Shown: positions 1 to 9,554, counted from the first letter of the stretch. The stretch: DNA of 64,000 nucleotides from Melioribacteraceae bacterium (GCA_011525875.1 WYBN01000001.1:1-64000); one strand, 5' to 3'. The notes: generated by a model from the sequence alone, not told the origin. Numbers and translations are program-made.

Positions 1-1
1 A

Positions 2-139
2 GCATTTATAAACGACAAACTCCCCGCGGGGCAGCGCTCAGCTAAACTTAATACAAACAACTTTGCAATCGGAATATATTTTGCCGCTTTAAGATCGGGG
101 GGTGATTTGCAAACGATTAAGGTTAGCCTGCTTAGATAA
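2..139 (+). CDS. C-terminal end of a T9SS type A sorting-domain protein (partial)
   Basis: An open frame enters from the left edge and stops at TAA 137-139, giving the last 45 residues of a protein. It reads LPAGQRSAKLNTNNFAIGIY, a short segment, then a basic end, VSLLR. This matches the last strands of type A T9SS sorting tails, which usually read L.aG.+...d...l.sGvY.y.l......t.kk..l.+. The resemblance to the tail of the complete cargo gene at 38214-39557 supports the call. The protein is probably exported through the outer membrane and anchored or released at the cell surface. Its catalytic or binding part lies outside the window, so the specific function is unknown. Confidence 0.7.
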   Translation, partial: AFINDKLPAGQRSAKLNTNNFAIGIYFAALRSGGDLQTIKVSLLR

Positions 140-152
140 TTAATAAATCCGA

Positions 153-181
153 TTGTCAATACTTATAAACAATCATAAATT
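153..181 (+). promoter_or_regulatory. Predicted sigma-70-type promoter for the homocysteine methyltransferase gene
   Basis: TTGTCA at 153-158 and TAAATT at 176-181 are separated by exactly 17 bases. The start point would fall near 188, about 100 bases before the ATG at 288. The TTG that would open a longer version of the downstream reading frame is the first triplet of this -35 box, which argues against that long version. Confidence 0.45.
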
Positions 182-287
182 CAATTATTCTCAAGCGATA
201 GAGAACATGGGATTGTTTCCTTTAGATTATGGAATTTTCAAAGCAATCATTTATTTTAGGAGTAGCAATAATAATAGGAATATTTCA

Positions 288-1187
288 ATGGGGAAAATAA
301 TCGAATTACTTCAATCGAAAAAAGTGCTTCTATCAGACGGGGCATGGGGGACTTTTCTTCAGCAGAAAGGACTCAAAACCGGGGAGTGCCCGGAGATGTG
401 GAATATAACACACAGAGATGATGTCTTAGCAATTGCGAAGAGTTATGTTGAAGCCGGATCCGACATGATTGAGACAAATAGTTTCGGTGGAAGCGCGCTT
501 AAATTATCTCACTACAATTTAAGCGCGAAGTGTTATGAATTAAACAGAGAAGCTGCGGTTATTTCAAGGGAAGCTGCTGGAAGTGAAGCAATTGTATTGG
601 GTTCGGTAGGGCCTACCGGAAAATTTTTGATGATGGGCGACGTAACCGAGGAGGAATTGTATAACTCATTCAAAGAACAATGCAGAGGACTTGCGGACGG
701 TGGGGCTGACGCAATTTGTATCGAAACTTTTTATGACCTGGAAGAAGCAAGAATTGCCGTTGCCGCAGCAAAAGATTATACCGGTCTCGAAATAATCTGC
801 ACATTTACATTCGACAAGACCGATGAAGGCGCTTATAACACAATGATGGGAGTTAATCCAGCGCAAATGGCAGCCGAATTAAACAAATATACGGTAGATA
901 TCATCGGCACAAATTGCGGAAACGGTTTTGCCGGCATGCTGGAGATTATCCGTGAAATAAGGGGAGTGAATGGCGGGAAGCCTTTATTAGTGCACGCTAA
1001 CGCAGGATTACCTCAATTGAATGACGGCTTTCTGGCTTATCCCGACACGCCCGAACTGATGGCTTCTTTGGTGCCTGAAATGATCAAAGCGGGAGCGGAT
1101 ATTATCGGCGGATGCTGCGGAACTACGCCCACGCACATAAATGCAATGCGCAGAGCAATAGATAGTTACATGAATAAACAGCTATAG
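288..1187 (+). CDS. Homocysteine S-methyltransferase family protein
   Basis: This 299-residue protein belongs to the cobalamin-independent homocysteine methyltransferase fold, as in betaine-homocysteine methyltransferase and the N-terminal module of MetH. Visible signatures are the early DGAWGT strand, a TNSFGGS segment, IGTNCGNGF with the first zinc cysteine, and GGCCGTTP near the end with the other two. Together these give the Cys/Cys-Cys zinc site that activates the homocysteine thiol. It is a free-standing domain with no cobalamin or folate module attached. The frame could extend upstream to a TTG at 153, but ATG 288 is preferred because AGGAA lies 7 bases before it and conserved sequence begins there. 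The methyl donor is not predictable. The transglutaminase gene follows after 8 bases, so the two are probably cotranscribed. Confidence 0.88.
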   Translation: MGKIIELLQSKKVLLSDGAWGTFLQQKGLKTGECPEMWNITHRDDVLAIAKSYVEAGSDMIETNSFGGSALKLSHYNLSAKCYELNREAAVISREAAGSEAIVLGSVGPTGKFLMMGDVTEEELYNSFKEQCRGLADGGADAICIETFYDLEEARIAVAAAKDYTGLEIICTFTFDKTDEGAYNTMMGVNPAQMAAELNKYTVDIIGTNCGNGFAGMLEIIREIRGVNGGKPLLVHANAGLPQLNDGFLAYPDTPELMASLVPEMIKAGADIIGGCCGTTPTHINAMRRAIDSYMNKQL

Positions 1188-1195
1188 GGGATAAA

Positions 1196-2626
1196 ATGAA
1201 AAATATTTTTTTATTTCTGTTTTCATATTCAATGATATTTTGTCAAACAAATTATGAAAGTATTAATACCGCAATAAACAGCGGCGAATTTTCGAAAGCT
1301 GCAGATATGCTTGACAGTGTCATAAGAAAAGGCAGCTTATCACAGCTTGAGATCTACGAAATGGAATTTGAGAAAGAACGTATGGAACGAATACGAAAAG
1401 ATTTTCAGAAAACGGAAGAGGATATATTAAAATATGTGAGGCGTTATTTCCCGGACGCAGATGCAAATAAATTATTAATTTGGGAGGAAGACGGCAGTTT
1501 GGAGTTCAAAGTAATCGACGGAAAGAAGTATTATTTCAACCGCGCCCATTCTAATTTATTCCGTGTGAACAAGCTGGCAAAAGAGCAGAAGATAATCATT
1601 GACGGAGAAAAAAAAGATAATCTCGATCTATTTCTCGAAGAGTATCTTCCCGGCGTAATAAAAGAAGTTCGAAAAAAAAATGACAACGTAGTTATGCCTG
1701 TATCATTGCGATTGAATTACAAACTTATTGTCGAAGCAAATGCCGTTCCCGAAGGCGAAATAATCAGATGCTGGCTGCCTTATCCGAAAGAAAATTTCAC
1801 CCGGCAAAAAGACGTTAAACTGATATACATTAATTCAGATGATTATATCATTTCGCCGGAACATTATCGGCACAAAACATTATACATAGAAAAGATTTCA
1901 GAGAAAGATAAACCGGTGGAGTTTGAATATACACTTGAATACACAGGCTATAATGAATGGCATAAAATCGATCCGGCTTCTATTTTAGATTACAACTCTT
2001 TTTCGGCGGATTATATTGCTAATACCGGTGAGAGAACCCCGCATATTATTTTCACTGACAAGATTAAAAATCTTTCTGCCGAAATTACCGAAAGCGAATC
2101 GAATCCATATCTAAAAGCAAAAAAAATATACAAGTGGATAAATGATAATATACCGTGGGCAGGCGCGCGCGAATATTCAACCATTTATAATATACCCGAT
2201 TATTGCATTTCAAACGGCTGGGGCGACTGCGGAATTCAAACCCTGCTCTTTATGACTTTGTGCAGATACAACGGTATTCCGGCCAGATGGCAGAGCGGAT
2301 GGATGCTTCATCCTCGCGAAGTAAATCTGCACGATTGGTGCGAAATATATTTTGAAGGGATCGGATGGATTCCCGTTGATCAATCGTTCAAACTGGTTGA
2401 TTCGGACGATGAGGACGTGCGCTGGTTCTTCTTCGGAGGAATAGACGCATTTCACTTAATTGTAAATAACGATTATTCACAACCGCTATTCCCGGCAAAG
2501 ATTTTTCCGAGGAGTGAAACCGTTGATTTTCAACGCGGCGAAGTTGAATGGAAAGGCGGAAATCTTTATTTCGATCAATGGGATTATTTCATGACAGTTG
2601 AATATCTTAATCCAAGCTTTGAATAA
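1196..2626 (+). CDS. Secreted transglutaminase-like domain protein
   Basis: The 476-residue protein begins with a signal peptide (about residues 1-16, ending FCQ). A long alpha/beta N-terminal region precedes a transglutaminase-like papain-fold domain around residues 300-400. The catalytic triad is readable: Cys345 in WGDCGIQT, His379 in LHDW and Asp395 in PVDQSF. The segment YNGIPARWQSGW between Cys and His is typical of bacterial transglutaminase-like hydrolases. The domain may act as a protease, amidase or crosslinker in the periplasm; the substrate is unknown. A good ribosome site (GGGGAT) precedes the ATG. It follows the methyltransferase gene by 8 bases and ends at a strong hairpin terminator. 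The role is inferred from fold only. Confidence 0.8.
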   Translation: MKNIFLFLFSYSMIFCQTNYESINTAINSGEFSKAADMLDSVIRKGSLSQLEIYEMEFEKERMERIRKDFQKTEEDILKYVRRYFPDADANKLLIWEEDGSLEFKVIDGKKYYFNRAHSNLFRVNKLAKEQKIIIDGEKKDNLDLFLEEYLPGVIKEVRKKNDNVVMPVSLRLNYKLIVEANAVPEGEIIRCWLPYPKENFTRQKDVKLIYINSDDYIISPEHYRHKTLYIEKISEKDKPVEFEYTLEYTGYNEWHKIDPASILDYNSFSADYIANTGERTPHIIFTDKIKNLSAEITESESNPYLKAKKIYKWINDNIPWAGAREYSTIYNIPDYCISNGWGDCGIQTLLFMTLCRYNGIPARWQSGWMLHPREVNLHDWCEIYFEGIGWIPVDQSFKLVDSDDEDVRWFFFGGIDAFHLIVNNDYSQPLFPAKIFPRSETVDFQRGEVEWKGGNLYFDQWDYFMTVEYLNPSFE

Positions 2627-2685
2627 TGTTTAACATGGTTATGAAACAGGAAGGAATGGATTTCAACAAAATGATATTTAAAACA

Positions 2686-2715
2686 AAAAAGGCTGCCGGT
2701 TAAGGCAGCCTTTTT
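2686..2715. terminator. Bidirectional rho-independent terminator
   Basis: A 12-bp perfect stem (AAAAAGGCTGCC pairing with GGCAGCCTTTTT) has a 6-base loop. An A-run on one side and a T-run on the other give a usable U-tract in both directions. It lies between the convergent transglutaminase gene and secF and probably ends both transcripts. Confidence 0.85.
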
Positions 2716-2732
2716 ATTATTAATGATTCTTA

Positions 2733-3860
2733 TTAAAACTCTATTTTCTTTTTCGAACGAAACGCATATTCAAGCACAAAAGGACTTGCTACAAAGATCG
2801 AAGAATATGTGCCGATAATAATACCGAAGAAAAGAGTAAAGGCAAACCCTCTGAGCACATCGCCGCCGAAGAATAACAAAATTGTAACGACAAATAAAGT
2901 CGTAGCGCTTGTTATTACAGTTCGCCTGATCGTTTTATTAATGGCTTTATTGATATTTACTTCGAGGTTAGCTGTCTTGTGAATTTTTAAATTCTCTCTG
3001 ATTCTGTCAAACACAATCACGGTATCGTTGATGGAATAGCCAACAAGCGTTAAGAATGCAGCGACAACGCTTATGGAGATCTCAAGGTTAAGTCCGGGTA
3101 TCAAATTATATAGTAATGAAAACAAACCTAAAGTAATCAATACGTCATGGAAGAGAGCGGCAACAGCGCCTAAAGCGAAAACAAATTTAAATCTAAAGCC
3201 AAGATAAATTAATATTACAAGCAGAGCTAAGAGAACAGCGATGATTGAGTCTCTCTTTAATTCGCTTCCTATTTTGGGACCTACCTGGTCCTCCTTCTGA
3301 ATTACGAATGGGTTGTCCGTAATGCTGTTTCTAAGACTTTCTTCAATCAAGAAAGCCATGCCAATATTGACAACAAGTTTATTGCCCTCTTGAACTCCGG
3401 TCTGATAACCAGCCGCAAATAATTCATCCGAAACGGAATTTGCATTAAAGGTGGTATCAAGCTGATATACGATTGCAGAGCTTGAAGTATCAACGATGGC
3501 TCTATTAACTTCAGGGAAAAGTTCAGATATTCTCTTTTCTACAGAGGCGACAACATTCTGCAGAAGTGCAGGGGGAATTTCCTGAAGCTCCGTTCGGATT
3601 AGCGCCCCTGTCTCGCCGCCGAAAGTTTTAACTTCCACATTGCCCAATCCGATCTGATTCAATTCGTCTCTCATCTCGGAAATATTAATCGGCTTCTCGA
3701 ATTTTAAAGCTATTTCGGTGCCGCCCTTGAAATCAATGCCCAGCTGCAGCCCTCTAAACATTATGCCTATTATGCCTATTATCAACAAAGCGCTCGAAAA
3801 AATATAGGCGATTTTTCGTTTGCTCAAAAAATCAATATTAAGGTTTTCTAGAAATTGCAT
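2733..3860 (-). CDS. secF: Protein translocase subunit SecF
   Basis: This 375-residue inner-membrane protein is SecF, partner of SecD in the accessory complex that uses the proton motive force to help SecYEG finish export. It starts with a cytoplasmic segment and TM1, then has the GIDFKGGTEI signature of the periplasmic domain near residue 42. Five further TM helices follow, including LVGYSINDTVIVFDRIREN in the fourth, the conserved Asp/Arg region of the SecDF family. The length is typical. It sits 32 bases after secD and closes the operon beginning at prs. GGAG precedes the ATG. Confidence 0.96.
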   Translation of the reverse strand: MQFLENLNIDFLSKRKIAYIFSSALLIIGIIGIMFRGLQLGIDFKGGTEIALKFEKPINISEMRDELNQIGLGNVEVKTFGGETGALIRTELQEIPPALLQNVVASVEKRISELFPEVNRAIVDTSSSAIVYQLDTTFNANSVSDELFAAGYQTGVQEGNKLVVNIGMAFLIEESLRNSITDNPFVIQKEDQVGPKIGSELKRDSIIAVLLALLVILIYLGFRFKFVFALGAVAALFHDVLITLGLFSLLYNLIPGLNLEISISVVAAFLTLVGYSINDTVIVFDRIRENLKIHKTANLEVNINKAINKTIRRTVITSATTLFVVTILLFFGGDVLRGFAFTLFFGIIIGTYSSIFVASPFVLEYAFRSKKKIEF

Positions 3861-3892
3861 TTATAAATTATCTCCTAATCAATCATCAAGAA

Positions 3893-5764
3893 CTATATTT
3901 TAATTTTGCCGCCTTTGGCAGCCATCATATCTAAGACTACTCTTGTAATAACTAAAGCGCTGAACAAACTGCAGACGATACCAATCATAAGGGTAAGAGC
4001 AAAACCCTGTATCGGTCCGCTTCCAAACTGATAAAGAATTATTCCCGTAAAGAAAGTTGTTATGTTCGAGTCAAAAATTGCAGAATATGAATTTGAAAAA
4101 CCGCTTTCGATGGAAGCCTTTGCTGTTTTACCGGTTGCGATTTCTTCACGGATTCTTTCATAGATAATTACGTTTGCATCTACAGCCATACCAATTGTAA
4201 GAATTATTCCCGCTATACCGGGTAAAGTAAGTGTGGCTTGAAATCCGGCGAGTATTCCCATTATGAAAACCATTGTAAAGAATAACGCAAGGTCGGCTAC
4301 AGCGCCGATTTTTTTATAATAGTAAACCATAAAAATAGCAACTAACAAAAATCCAAAAGCAGTAGATCTGAAACCTTGCGTGATCGAGTCTTGCCCCAAT
4401 GAAGGACCGACCGTTCTTTCTTCAATAATTTCGACAGGCGCCGGCAGCGCACCAGCTTTAAGAACGATTTCAAGAAGCTTTGATTCATTAAGATCGGACA
4501 TGCCGGAAATAACCGAACGTCCCGAAGGAATTTTCTCATTTATCCGCGGAGCAGAATAAACGCCGCCGTCAAGCACAATAGCGCATCGTTTGCCAACATT
4601 AGCGCCTGTGATTCTTGCCCATTCTCTTGCGCCTTCGGAACTCATAATCATATTCACTATAGGTTCGGTAGTCTGAGGGTCAATGTTAGCTAACGCATCT
4701 TCAATAACCCCGCCTGTTAATTCGGGTTGTTTATTAACAAAATATAGCTGGTAGAAATTTTCGCCGTCTTGCTGAAGTATCGGCTTTGCGCTGAATAAGA
4801 ATTCCGCATTATCTGGGATAACATTTCTAACGTCAGATCTTCTTAAGAAGGCAGTTAGTTTATCTCTATCGGATTCTTTTACGTAAGCATCAGCGAATTG
4901 ACTTTGGGGGTTTATTCTTGCAATGGCAAAGAAAGGATGACGCTTGGCGAACTCTTCTTCCGATAAGTTTTCTTCATTAACCTGCGTCGTATCGGAAGCG
5001 GCATCTTTTCCTGCAAGAATTTCATCAATTCTGTTCATTATAGGAATTGTAAAATTTGCTTCTTTCAACATACGGAATTCGAGAAGAGCACTGCCTTTTA
5101 ATAAATTTTTAGCTTCTTCTTCTTTTGAAATTCCCGGCAGCTCAACAATAATTCTTCGAGAGCCTTGCTTCTGAATATTGGGTTCGGAAACGCCGTATTG
5201 GTTAACTCTATTATTAATGATTTCTATCGCGCGTGTAACTGCATCTGATTCCTGTGATTCCAGACGAGCAATAATATCGGCGTCCTCATCTCTTATTGTT
5301 CCAAAGTAACGGCTTAATCGTTTTCCCCGTTCCTGAATTTTTGCAGCAAGAGCCGATACAATATTTTCATCCGATACTCTGGAGACTTGTTCGGCTTCTT
5401 TGAGCATTTCAAAAAATTCCTCATCGGGATTTTTAACAAGATTCTCAATCAGCTTTGCAGTATTGACTTCCATTACGAGATACATTCCGCCTTGCAAGTC
5501 AAGACCTAATTTAATGCGTTTCTCCCGCGCTTCTCTTATTGAGGGATCGGAAAGGCGCATACTGTCTTCTTTTGACAGTATCAACTTGGTTAATTCCTCT
5601 TTTGATATGTCCGGTTGATTTGAAATAAAGGTCTCTTTGTATGCAGTCAGTTTCGTTTCGATTTCCTTGTTGTTCAAATAATCGGTAAGAGTCGGATAAA
5701 GCAGGTAAAGGCTTAACCCAAGAAAAGCTAAAATGATGATTATTCGTGGTCTAAATTCTTTCAT
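3893..5764 (-). CDS. secD: Protein translocase subunit SecD
   Basis: The 623-residue SecD has an N-terminal TM helix, the GLDLQGGMYLVMEV signature near residue 88, a large periplasmic domain, and a C-terminal block of five TM helices with GMAVDANVIIYERIREE. Inserted charged stretches in the periplasmic part (about residues 115-175 and 250-270) explain its greater length than compact versions. With SecF it couples the proton gradient to late steps of Sec export. No clear Shine-Dalgarno site precedes its ATG. The 60-base gap after rplI is the widest in this half of the operon and includes TTGTCG with an AT-rich stretch, so an internal promoter is possible but unproven. Confidence 0.96.
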   Translation of the reverse strand: MKEFRPRIIIILAFLGLSLYLLYPTLTDYLNNKEIETKLTAYKETFISNQPDISKEELTKLILSKEDSMRLSDPSIREAREKRIKLGLDLQGGMYLVMEVNTAKLIENLVKNPDEEFFEMLKEAEQVSRVSDENIVSALAAKIQERGKRLSRYFGTIRDEDADIIARLESQESDAVTRAIEIINNRVNQYGVSEPNIQKQGSRRIIVELPGISKEEEAKNLLKGSALLEFRMLKEANFTIPIMNRIDEILAGKDAASDTTQVNEENLSEEEFAKRHPFFAIARINPQSQFADAYVKESDRDKLTAFLRRSDVRNVIPDNAEFLFSAKPILQQDGENFYQLYFVNKQPELTGGVIEDALANIDPQTTEPIVNMIMSSEGAREWARITGANVGKRCAIVLDGGVYSAPRINEKIPSGRSVISGMSDLNESKLLEIVLKAGALPAPVEIIEERTVGPSLGQDSITQGFRSTAFGFLLVAIFMVYYYKKIGAVADLALFFTMVFIMGILAGFQATLTLPGIAGIILTIGMAVDANVIIYERIREEIATGKTAKASIESGFSNSYSAIFDSNITTFFTGIILYQFGSGPIQGFALTLMIGIVCSLFSALVITRVVLDMMAAKGGKIKI

Positions 5765-5824
5765 TATAATTCTGTAGATAATTTAAAAAATTCTTAATTA
5801 AACACGACAAAATGAATTCAAAAG

Positions 5825-6268
5825 TTATTCGCGAACTACCCACGTCTTTACAACCGCTGTAACGTCGTGGTGTAATTTTATATTTACGCTGTAAATTCCC
5901 AACGCTTTTATCGGCTCGTCAATTGCAATTTTCTTTCTGTCTATATCGAAACCCTTTTCTTTAAGAGAATCAGCAATCATCTGTGCAGTGACAGAACCGA
6001 AAATTTTGTCTTCTTCACCGACTTTAACGGGAATTGTTATACTTACTTTCTCCAATTCGGCGCTGAGTTTTTGTGCGGCTTCAAATTCTTTTGTTTGCTT
6101 GCGAGCCATTTGTTTTTTTTCTTCTTCCAACGCTTTAACGTTTCCTGTAACTGCGGGATAAGCAATAAGCCTTGGTATAAGGAAATTTCTTGCATAACCG
6201 TCTTTTACGTCAATTATATCGCCGATCTTGCCTAGCTGGTCGAAATTTTTTCTTAATATTACTTTCAT
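5825..6268 (-). CDS. rplI: 50S ribosomal protein L9
   Basis: The 147-residue protein shows the classic L9 start MKVILRKNFDQLGKIGDIIDVKDGYARNFLIP in two blocks (N-terminal RNA-binding domain), a long central helix (about residues 45-75), and the C-terminal globular domain with GSVT and KKIAIDEPIKALG. L9 binds 23S rRNA at the base of the L1 stalk. It lies 10 bases after rpsR, the usual S6-SSB-S18-L9 order. AAGGAG stands just before the ATG. Confidence 0.97.
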   Translation of the reverse strand: MKVILRKNFDQLGKIGDIIDVKDGYARNFLIPRLIAYPAVTGNVKALEEEKKQMARKQTKEFEAAQKLSAELEKVSITIPVKVGEEDKIFGSVTAQMIADSLKEKGFDIDRKKIAIDEPIKALGIYSVNIKLHHDVTAVVKTWVVRE

Positions 6269-6278
6269 GGTTTACTCC

Positions 6279-6488
6279 TTATTTAACGGCTTCAGAAATA
6301 TAAGGCATAATAGCAATCTGCCGCGCCCTCTTGATTGCTTTTACCAATTCTCTGTGTTGTTTTGCGCTAAGACCTGTTATTCGTCTGGGTATTATTTTAC
6401 CCTGATCGGTTACAAATTTCTGCAACCTTTTTGAATCTTTGTAATCAATATATTCGTCAATTACTCTTCTTACTTTCTTATTTCTCAT
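6279..6488 (-). CDS. rpsR: 30S ribosomal protein S18
   Basis: This 69-residue protein has the S18 core: [43 protein letters not shown], read here in blocks, with the basic IPRRITGLS motif that contacts 16S rRNA. S18 pairs with S6 on the small-subunit platform, and rpsF is two genes upstream. The short N-terminus has no zinc-binding cysteines, so it is a zinc-free form. A purine-rich GAGG site precedes the ATG. Confidence 0.97.
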   Translation of the reverse strand: MRNKKVRRVIDEYIDYKDSKRLQKFVTDQGKIIPRRITGLSAKQHRELVKAIKRARQIAIMPYISEAVK

Positions 6489-6507
6489 TTAATTACCTCG
6501 CTAAAAA

Positions 6508-6984
6508 TTATTTTTTTTCTCCGTTGATCAGATCGGATTCTTCGTCTGTCAGAAATTTGTCAAAAGAATTATCTTCAAAATCACCTTCGTCCGTTAGAAC
6601 AACTTCATCTTCAACATGAGAACCGTTTTCGGATTTATTTAATTTATTAAGGAACTGGATTCTTTTTGCTTTAATTTCAACGATTGTCCTGTTCTTGCCG
6701 TCTTCTGTCTTGAATGTGCGGCTCTGCAATTCGCCGTCGACCAAAACTGCGCTGCCTTTTTTCAATCTCTCGCGGCAGCTGTCGGCAAGCTTATTCCAGG
6801 CAACAACTCCAACATAACATACGTCTTCCTGCCATTGGTTAGTGCTGTCCTTATATCTTCTGTTGGCAGCGATATGAAAGTTTACAACAGGAGTATTGTT
6901 GGAAGTTTCACGAAACACCGGATCCTTGGTTAAATTTCCGGCAACAATTACGCTGTTTAATTCGGGCATTTTCAAATCAGCCAT
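6508..6984 (-). CDS. ssb: Single-stranded DNA-binding protein
   Basis: The 158-residue SSB has an OB-fold over about residues 8-112, with NSVIVAGNLTKDP, VVNFHIAANRRYKD and VAWNKLAD typical of the family. It coats single-stranded DNA in replication and repair. The remaining tail is acidic (EDEVVLTDEGDFED), but the protein ends LINGEKK and not in the usual acidic-aromatic tip D-D-x-P-F that recruits partner proteins. The gene is embedded between rpsF and rpsR, the widely conserved position. GGAGG is well placed before the ATG. Confidence 0.94.
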   Translation of the reverse strand: MADLKMPELNSVIVAGNLTKDPVFRETSNNTPVVNFHIAANRRYKDSTNQWQEDVCYVGVVAWNKLADSCRERLKKGSAVLVDGELQSRTFKTEDGKNRTIVEIKAKRIQFLNKLNKSENGSHVEDEVVLTDEGDFEDNSFDKFLTDEESDLINGEKK

Positions 6985-7000
6985 AGCAAATCCTCCGTAC

Positions 7001-7402
7001 TTATTCTGTGCTTTCGTTATTTTTAGTTAGACTATTAACATCTTCCTCCGAAACTTCGGAAACTATATTCTCCTGTGCTTCTTTCTGCTTAGCGTAATGA
7101 TCGAGGGCTTCCTTATCGAGTGCTACCGTAAGATACCTGATGATTGTTTCATCAAGACGATATGCTCTATCGAGTTTACCAATTAGATCACGCGGGGATT
7201 TAAACCTGTAAATACAGTAGAAACCGCTTTTTGCTTTTTTGATGGGGTAGGCTAATCGTTTGCGTCCCCATTTGTCAACGTCAACTATTTCGCCGCCGTT
7301 GTTTTTAATTACTTCTTCGATACGAGACAAAACAGCTTCGATTTGTTCGTCTTCGAGGGAAGCGTTGATTATCACAACGCTCTCATAATGACTTGTTTTC
7401 AC
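7001..7402 (-). CDS. rpsF: 30S ribosomal protein S6
   Basis: This is S6, with N-terminal MKTSHYESVVIINASLEDEQ, the conserved GRKRLAYPIKKAKSGFYCIYRF block and an acidic C-terminal tail. The start is taken as GTG at 7402. An ATG seven codons upstream (7423) is in frame, but an AGGGAGG ribosome site lies inside that extension, 6 bases before the GTG, and the homologous sequence starts there. The protein is then 133 residues. S6 forms a heterodimer with S18, encoded two genes downstream. Confidence 0.95.
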   Translation of the reverse strand: MKTSHYESVVIINASLEDEQIEAVLSRIEEVIKNNGGEIVDVDKWGRKRLAYPIKKAKSGFYCIYRFKSPRDLIGKLDRAYRLDETIIRYLTVALDKEALDHYAKQKEAQENIVSEVSEEDVNSLTKNNESTE

Positions 7403-7428
7403 TAAATACCTCCCTATGGACATTTAAG

Positions 7429-7448
7429 GCTTTCTTTATGTAGAAAGC
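7429..7448 (-). promoter_or_regulatory. Hairpin in the rpsF leader, possible autoregulatory element
   Basis: A 6-bp inverted repeat (GCTTTC / GAAAGC, 8-base loop) lies in the 79-base gap between hppA and rpsF, about 20 bases upstream of the rpsF ribosome site. S6:S18-responsive leaders are known upstream of rpsF in many bacteria. This hairpin is in the right place, but its sequence was not matched to the known motif. It may be chance. Confidence 0.25.
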
Positions 7449-7481
7449 AGGGTTATAAAAAAAATAGGTGTAAATATAAAG

Positions 7482-9554
7482 TTATTTGATTAATGGTGCA
7501 ATAACTAAAGAAACTACCGACATCAATTTGATAAGAATGTTTATTGACGGACCAGAAGTATCTTTGAATGGATCACCGACGGTATCACCGACTACAGCCG
7601 CTTTATGAGCATCGGAGCCCTTACCGTATTTAAACCCGTCTATTTCCAGCCCGCTTTCAATTAATTTTTTAGCATTATCCCACGCCCCGCCAGCATTAGA
7701 TTGGAAAATAGCCATCAAAACGCCGCTGGAAGTCACGCCTGCTAGAAGACCGGCAAGCATTTCCTTACTGATAAAGCCAACTGCGACAGGCACAATAACA
7801 GCCATCAAACCAGGGGCTATCATTTCCTTTATAGCAGCTCTTGTCGAAATCTCGACACATTTTGAATACTCCGCTTTCGCAGTTCCTTCTCTTAATCCTT
7901 TAATTTCTCTAAACTGTCTTCCGACTTCAATTATCATTTGTTTAGCGGCTCTTCCAACAGCTCCCATTGCCATCGACGAAAACAGAAACGGCAGCATAGC
8001 GCCTATAAACAGCCCGCCCATTATAATTGGTTTTGATAAATCGATAACACTTATTTCCGCTTGAATCATGTATGCAGAGAAAAGAGCCAAAGCGGTTAAA
8101 GCAGCCGATCCAATAGCAAAACCTTTTCCGATTGCTGCCGTTGTGTTGCCGACTGCATCAAGTTTATCAGTTCTTTCTCTAACTTCTTTTGGCAATTCAG
8201 CCATTTCGGCAATACCGCCTGCATTATCAGAAATTGGTCCGTAAGCATCAACGGCTAATTGAATACCGGTTGTAGAAAGCATTCCGAGAGCGGCAATTGC
8301 GATTCCATATAAATTAGAGAAGTGGAAAGCCCCGATTATTCCTATTGCAATTATCAAAATTGGAAAAGCTGTAGACATCATTCCTACGCCCAGTCCGGCA
8401 ATTATATTTGTTGCCGAGCCAGTTATAGATTGATTTGCAATTGATTTTACCGGTTTGTATTCGGTGCCTGTATAATACTCTGTTATTAAACCTATTAGAA
8501 CCCCAGCTGTCAATCCAATAATAGTTGAATAAAAAACCCCGTTGCTTGTATAGGTAAATCCTCCGGAAACCCACGATTCTGGAAGCATAGCTTTTATTAT
8601 GAAATAAGAAGCGACGAGCATCATTCCAGAAGCACCGAATTCACCAATATTCAAAGCCTTTTGTGGGTTACCGCCTTCTTTAACATTTACAAAAAAAGTA
8701 CCGATAATAGATAAGATTATTCCTGCGCCGGCAAGCATTAACGGTAAAAGTACTGCTTCAAGACTTAATTCGGGAATATCAGGCGAGGTGAAGACGGCTC
8801 CTAAAACCATTGTGCCAATTATAGCCCCGATGTAGGATTCGAATAAGTCAGCTCCCATTCCGGCGACATCGCCGACATTATCGCCGACATTATCGGCTAT
8901 CGTTGCCGGGTTTCGGGGGTCGTCTTCGGGGATGCCTTCATAGACTTTTCCGGCGAGATCAGCACCAACGTCAGCTGCTTTGGTATAAATTCCGCCTCCA
9001 ACTCTTGCGAACAAGGCAATGGAAGACGCACCTAAAGAAAACCCTGATAATACATTTATTACTTTGAATATAGTCCAATCTAAATTGTAATATGCAATGA
9101 ATAGAATGCTAAGTCCGAGAATGCCGAGTCCGACAACGTTCATTCCCATAATAGAACCACCTGAGAAAGCAATTTTAAGCGCAGCACCTAATCCGGTTCT
9201 TGCCGCGTGAGTTGTTCTTACGTTAGATTTAGTCGCGGCGATCATTCCCAGATACCCTGCGAGAGCTGAGCATAATGCGCCGACCACAAATGAAAAGGCT
9301 ATTAACCATGAAGAATCGTCTCTGCCGCTGTTTGAAATTGCCAGAAGAACTGCCACGGTAGCCACAAAAACGAATAGTACTTTATATTCTGTTCGGAGAA
9401 AAGCAATGGCGCCGTCCCGGATATAAGTGGCTATTTCTGTCATCTTATCGGTACCGGTACTCTGTTTGCTAATCCAGATATTTTTCGAAAGAGAGAAAAG
9501 CAAAGCTAATACACCGGTTGAAGCAGAGATAATTAATAGTACTATTGGTTCCAT
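7482..9554 (-). CDS. hppA: Membrane-bound ion-pumping pyrophosphatase
   Basis: This 690-residue, about 16-helix protein hydrolyses cytoplasmic PPi and pumps H+ (or Na+) across the inner membrane. Substrate-site motifs are present: [20 protein letters not shown]-type sequence around residue 185, [21 protein letters not shown], and [16 protein letters not shown] near the end. [10 protein letters not shown] at 469-478 has Ala where K+-independent enzymes have Lys, so this should be the K+-dependent class. Whether H+ or Na+ is pumped cannot be read with confidence. The gene lies inside a translation operon, overlaps the end of pth by 13 bases, and has GGAG before its ATG. Confidence 0.95.
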   Translation of the reverse strand: MEPIVLLIISASTGVLALLFSLSKNIWISKQSTGTDKMTEIATYIRDGAIAFLRTEYKVLFVFVATVAVLLAISNSGRDDSSWLIAFSFVVGALCSALAGYLGMIAATKSNVRTTHAARTGLGAALKIAFSGGSIMGMNVVGLGILGLSILFIAYYNLDWTIFKVINVLSGFSLGASSIALFARVGGGIYTKAADVGADLAGKVYEGIPEDDPRNPATIADNVGDNVGDVAGMGADLFESYIGAIIGTMVLGAVFTSPDIPELSLEAVLLPLMLAGAGIILSIIGTFFVNVKEGGNPQKALNIGEFGASGMMLVASYFIIKAMLPESWVSGGFTYTSNGVFYSTIIGLTAGVLIGLITEYYTGTEYKPVKSIANQSITGSATNIIAGLGVGMMSTAFPILIIAIGIIGAFHFSNLYGIAIAALGMLSTTGIQLAVDAYGPISDNAGGIAEMAELPKEVRERTDKLDAVGNTTAAIGKGFAIGSAALTALALFSAYMIQAEISVIDLSKPIIMGGLFIGAMLPFLFSSMAMGAVGRAAKQMIIEVGRQFREIKGLREGTAKAEYSKCVEISTRAAIKEMIAPGLMAVIVPVAVGFISKEMLAGLLAGVTSSGVLMAIFQSNAGGAWDNAKKLIESGLEIDGFKYGKGSDAHKAAVVGDTVGDPFKDTSGPSINILIKLMSVVSLVIAPLIK

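Noticed and set aside
153-287. TTG-started N-terminal extension of the homocysteine methyltransferase
   Set aside because: The TTG coincides with a -35 box, the extension has no family similarity, and ATG 288 has AGGAA at a good distance.
7403-7423. ATG seven codons upstream of rpsF
   Set aside because: The AGGGAGG ribosome site for the GTG at 7402 lies inside this extension and S6 similarity begins at the GTG.
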